A DNA stretch of 8,460 nt. It comes from Nitrospira sp. (GTDB taxonomy: Bacteria > Nitrospirota > Nitrospiria > Nitrospirales > Nitrospiraceae). The notes under the pieces are model-generated. The model saw only the letters and a program-made list of their open reading frames with translations, made no database searches and was not told where the DNA came from. Shown in pieces: positions 6,777-8,460 of the stretch; positions within the stretch are counted from its first letter, which is position 1; every line of letters starts with the position of its first letter. Both the position numbers and the translations under genes were made by a program. The stretch is from assembly GCA_005116795.1 (NCBI GenBank), contig SWDL01000433.1, positions 1 through 8,460 on the forward strand, in the 5' to 3' direction.

Positions 6777-6806
6777 TTGAAGTGCTCTCCAGAACTCGTC
6801 TAAAAT
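6777..6806 (+). promoter_or_regulatory. sigma70-type promoter for the outer-membrane barrel gene
   Basis: TTGAAG (6777-6782) and TAAAAT (6801-6806) are separated by 18 bases, matching the consensus at 4 of 6 and 5 of 6 positions. Initiation would be near 6813, giving a leader of about 47 bases to the GTG start at 6860. The rest of the spacer (6597-6776) shows only a short C5/G5 hairpin (6692-6707, loop TCCGAT), and I find no clear minus-strand promoter for the SDR gene. Confidence 0.55.
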
Positions 6807-6859
6807 GTATGCGCTAAGAAAGGATTCCCCGGCAGGAAGCCGACAATGAGAGGCTCACT

Positions 6860-8089
6860 GTGCCGGCAAGATCTCTTCGTTCTCTCCTGATCCTGACCGG
6901 CTGTATCCTTGTCCTCGGCAGTACGGCCGTGGCAGGGCAGCCCTTCGAAGGATCTGCGCCCGGCCCTGGCCAGGCTGCCCAGCCATTCGGCGCATCGTCG
7001 TCTTCTCACTCCTCGGTCCTTGGGAACCTCTTCGCCGACATTGGGAACTCTTTTCGCCTGACCACCTCCACGCAAACCCATCACCTCACGGCGACACACG
7101 CCAAAGATCTCTGGCGGGAAATCGACGACCAGCACACGGTGCAAGTCAAGACGGCCGCCACCCTGCTCCCAGGCATGCTGACCGGTGAAGGAGAAGTGTC
7201 CTACCGCGAAGCGGACGGCAACACGTTCAAGGGATCCGGTGAGCCACAAGATCAGATGGTCAGAATGGCCATCACCGGAACCGGCTCGATGATTCGATAT
7301 GGGTTGTCGTACCGCTCTGCCGGCAAGAACTATGCAAAAGATGCCGACCAGACGACCCGCGACATGTGGGGAGAGTGGCGAATGGGATTCGCGACGGTCA
7401 AGGCGTCATTGAAAGAAAGCTGGAACAACGTGGCCCATGACCCCTCGCAGCCACGCCTGCGACAACTGCAAGAGAATGTGGCGCTGACCCTTGCGCAGTC
7501 AGCCTGGCCGGCCCTGGCGCTCTCGTATGGACGCACCGCCGCCGCCAGTGCGATGGAACCGGACGGGGGAGCGGCGACACGCACGGGATCGGACACCGTC
7601 GATGCCTCGCTGTCGTACATGGCCCCGACGTGGACGGCGAAACTCGCCTCGACCTATTCACACAACCGGACTCAACTTCCCGCCATGAGCGAGACGGAGC
7701 AGATCCTCTACGGGATCAGCGGCTCCTACCTGCCGCTCACGGGACTGAGTCTCGACCCAAGCCTGACGCTCAAAGAGGAGGTCTCTCGGAGCGTCGGAAC
7801 AAGAACGGAATCCCCCACCGCCGCCCTCTCGATGAAGTACCAGGCAACCCCTGCCTTCATCTGGACGGCCGGTGGCTCCTACGGAATAAGCCATTCAAGC
7901 GACGGACTCACTAATGCGAGGTCATTCTCAGCCAAGAATGCCGTCACCTGGAAAGCACTGCCTCACTCCATGCTCCGGACCGCCTTCTCTCTTGAAACAG
8001 GATTCCAACGAACGACGGATCGCGCCAATGGCGACCGGGCCACCAGCGACCTATCGGCCCTCTTCCGCCTCCAGATCGCGGGATTCTAG
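6860..8089 (+). CDS. outer-membrane beta-barrel protein, unknown function
   Basis: This 409-residue protein starts at GTG, with GAGAGG six bases upstream as ribosome-binding site. An ATG at 6846 is out of frame and hits a stop. Residues 1-25 are a signal peptide: SLRSLLILTGCILVLGSTAVA followed by GQP, with probable cleavage after AVA. LTGC (12-15) resembles a lipobox, but the hydrophobic core continues past it, so lipoprotein processing is less likely. A serine/glycine/proline-rich linker (about 26-55) precedes a region of alternating polar and hydrophobic residues with short strands separated by charged turns, for example MIRYGLSYRSAGKNY (144-158), ALALSYGRTAA (218-228), TAKLASTYSHNR (259-270) and FIWTAGGSYGISHS (333-346). 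The chain ends LSALFRLQIAGF, with a C-terminal phenylalanine like the beta-signal recognised by BamA. I infer a barrel of roughly 12-16 strands and cannot name a substrate. It appears to be monocistronic under the promoter at 6777. Confidence 0.8.
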   Translation: MPARSLRSLLILTGCILVLGSTAVAGQPFEGSAPGPGQAAQPFGASSSSHSSVLGNLFADIGNSFRLTTSTQTHHLTATHAKDLWREIDDQHTVQVKTAATLLPGMLTGEGEVSYREADGNTFKGSGEPQDQMVRMAITGTGSMIRYGLSYRSAGKNYAKDADQTTRDMWGEWRMGFATVKASLKESWNNVAHDPSQPRLRQLQENVALTLAQSAWPALALSYGRTAAASAMEPDGGAATRTGSDTVDASLSYMAPTWTAKLASTYSHNRTQLPAMSETEQILYGISGSYLPLTGLSLDPSLTLKEEVSRSVGTRTESPTAALSMKYQATPAFIWTAGGSYGISHSSDGLTNARSFSAKNAVTWKALPHSMLRTAFSLETGFQRTTDRANGDRATSDLSALFRLQIAGF

Positions 8090-8134
8090 GCGACCTTCCA
8101 CACTTTCAGGATTGACTGGAGTTCCAGATCAGAT

Positions 8135-8172
8135 GGTGGTGCCGGAGACCGGGTGAGAGGTTCGGCGCCACC
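8135..8172 (+). terminator. hairpin downstream of the barrel gene, possible terminator
   Basis: GGTGGTGCCG (8135-8144) pairs with CGGCGCCACC (8163-8172) to give a 10-base stem with one G-U pair and an 18-base loop, starting 46 bases after the barrel stop codon. No U-run follows, so it may only stabilise the 3' end or act with Rho. Confidence 0.35.
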
Positions 8173-8226
8173 GCCGCGTAAGTCGTTGATCTATCGAGGG
8201 GTGGCCTTTGGTAAGACGGGAGAAAT

Positions 8227-8257
8227 TGTAGCAAAACGGGGGAATTTTGTGTAGCAA
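8227..8257. repeat. TGTAGCAA direct repeat with embedded CAAAA/TTTTG inverted repeat
   Basis: TGTAGCAA occurs at 8227-8234 and 8250-8257, a 23-base period. Between the copies, CAAAA (8232-8236) and TTTTG (8245-8249) form an inverted repeat around a G-run. Closely spaced repeats of this kind occur at the ends of some insertion sequences, but no transposase is visible in the window. Confidence 0.4.
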
Positions 8258-8460
8258 CCAGCAACCTGGCAAAAACTTGTGAGGTCTTTCACCGCTTGTC
8301 CTCGCCCTTCTGATCGTAGATTTCCTGGCTTGGTCATCGTCTCCCGCAAATTACGTCTTTTGATAAACCTTTCCACTTCCTCAGGAGGCGCACAACATCC
8401 TTCTCCAGGATCGTCCCCACTTCTAATCTGAAGTTCCCCCCATTCCGAAGCCTTCTTGCG

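Larger units (their letters stand above)
8090..8460. other. 371-base region without a clear gene; AT-richer from about 8200
   Basis: After the barrel gene there is a hairpin (8135-8172), then from about 8221 to the end GC falls to about 49% by direct count. Short repeats occur at 8227-8257. On the minus strand two frames are open to the window edge: one ends at 8334, with codons reading RLRNGGNFRLEVGTILEKD in part, and one ends at 8191. Either could be the tail of a gene lying outside. I do not recognise either. Confidence 0.5.

Noticed and set aside
6893..6904. Lipobox-like LTGC in the barrel protein signal sequence
   Set aside because: The hydrophobic core continues well beyond the cysteine and ends in a better AVA cleavage site, and beta-barrels with a terminal phenylalanine are not normally lipoproteins.

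Overview
The window is GC-rich (roughly 60-65% by eye) bacterial chromosomal DNA from a Gram-negative organism. This is supported by exported proteins with signal peptides and by an apparent outer-membrane beta-barrel ending in phenylalanine. The style of the proteins (kelch-propeller secreted protein, small stand-alone Lrp/AsnC ligand domain, ComM/YifB, ClpB) would fit Nitrospira or a relative, but that assignment is an impression from the sequence and has not been tested by a search.

Layout. 1-222 (+) is the 3' end of clpB. It converges on a two-gene minus-strand unit made of comM/yifB (507-2030) and a 70-residue two-helix membrane peptide (280-492). The spacer 2031-2219 is a divergent regulatory region with two consensus TATAAT boxes pointing away from each other. 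The left one fires comM and the right one fires an exported six-bladed kelch protein with an unrecognised helical C-terminal domain (2220-3755). A stand-alone Lrp/AsnC effector-binding (RAM) domain follows (3847-4083). Next come a perfect palindrome, a strong sigma70-type promoter (4159-4188) and a ~200-base stretch without a convincing gene. A 428-residue unrecognised exported or anchored protein with a compact C-terminal beta-rich domain occupies 4394-5680. On the minus strand, converging on that gene, are a DUF423 gene remnant (5687-5815) and a complete SDR oxidoreductase (5808-6596). A good promoter (6777-6806) then drives an outer-membrane beta-barrel protein (6860-8089). The last ~250 bases fall to about 49% GC, hold short repeats and an open minus-strand frame at the edge, and look like a boundary to DNA of different origin.

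How the genes relate. I see no obvious multi-gene pathway. ClpB is a proteostasis factor and ComM a DNA-uptake or recombination helicase. The SDR is a cytoplasmic NADP(H)-type dehydrogenase. Three proteins (kelch, 428-residue, barrel) are predicted to act in the envelope. Most transcription units are single genes with their own promoters. No RNA genes, intact insertion sequences or CRISPR arrays were seen. The most notable items are the DUF423 truncation fused to the SDR stop codon, the unassigned domains in the two exported proteins, and the compositional break at the right end. I found nothing that clearly amounts to a new biological system.
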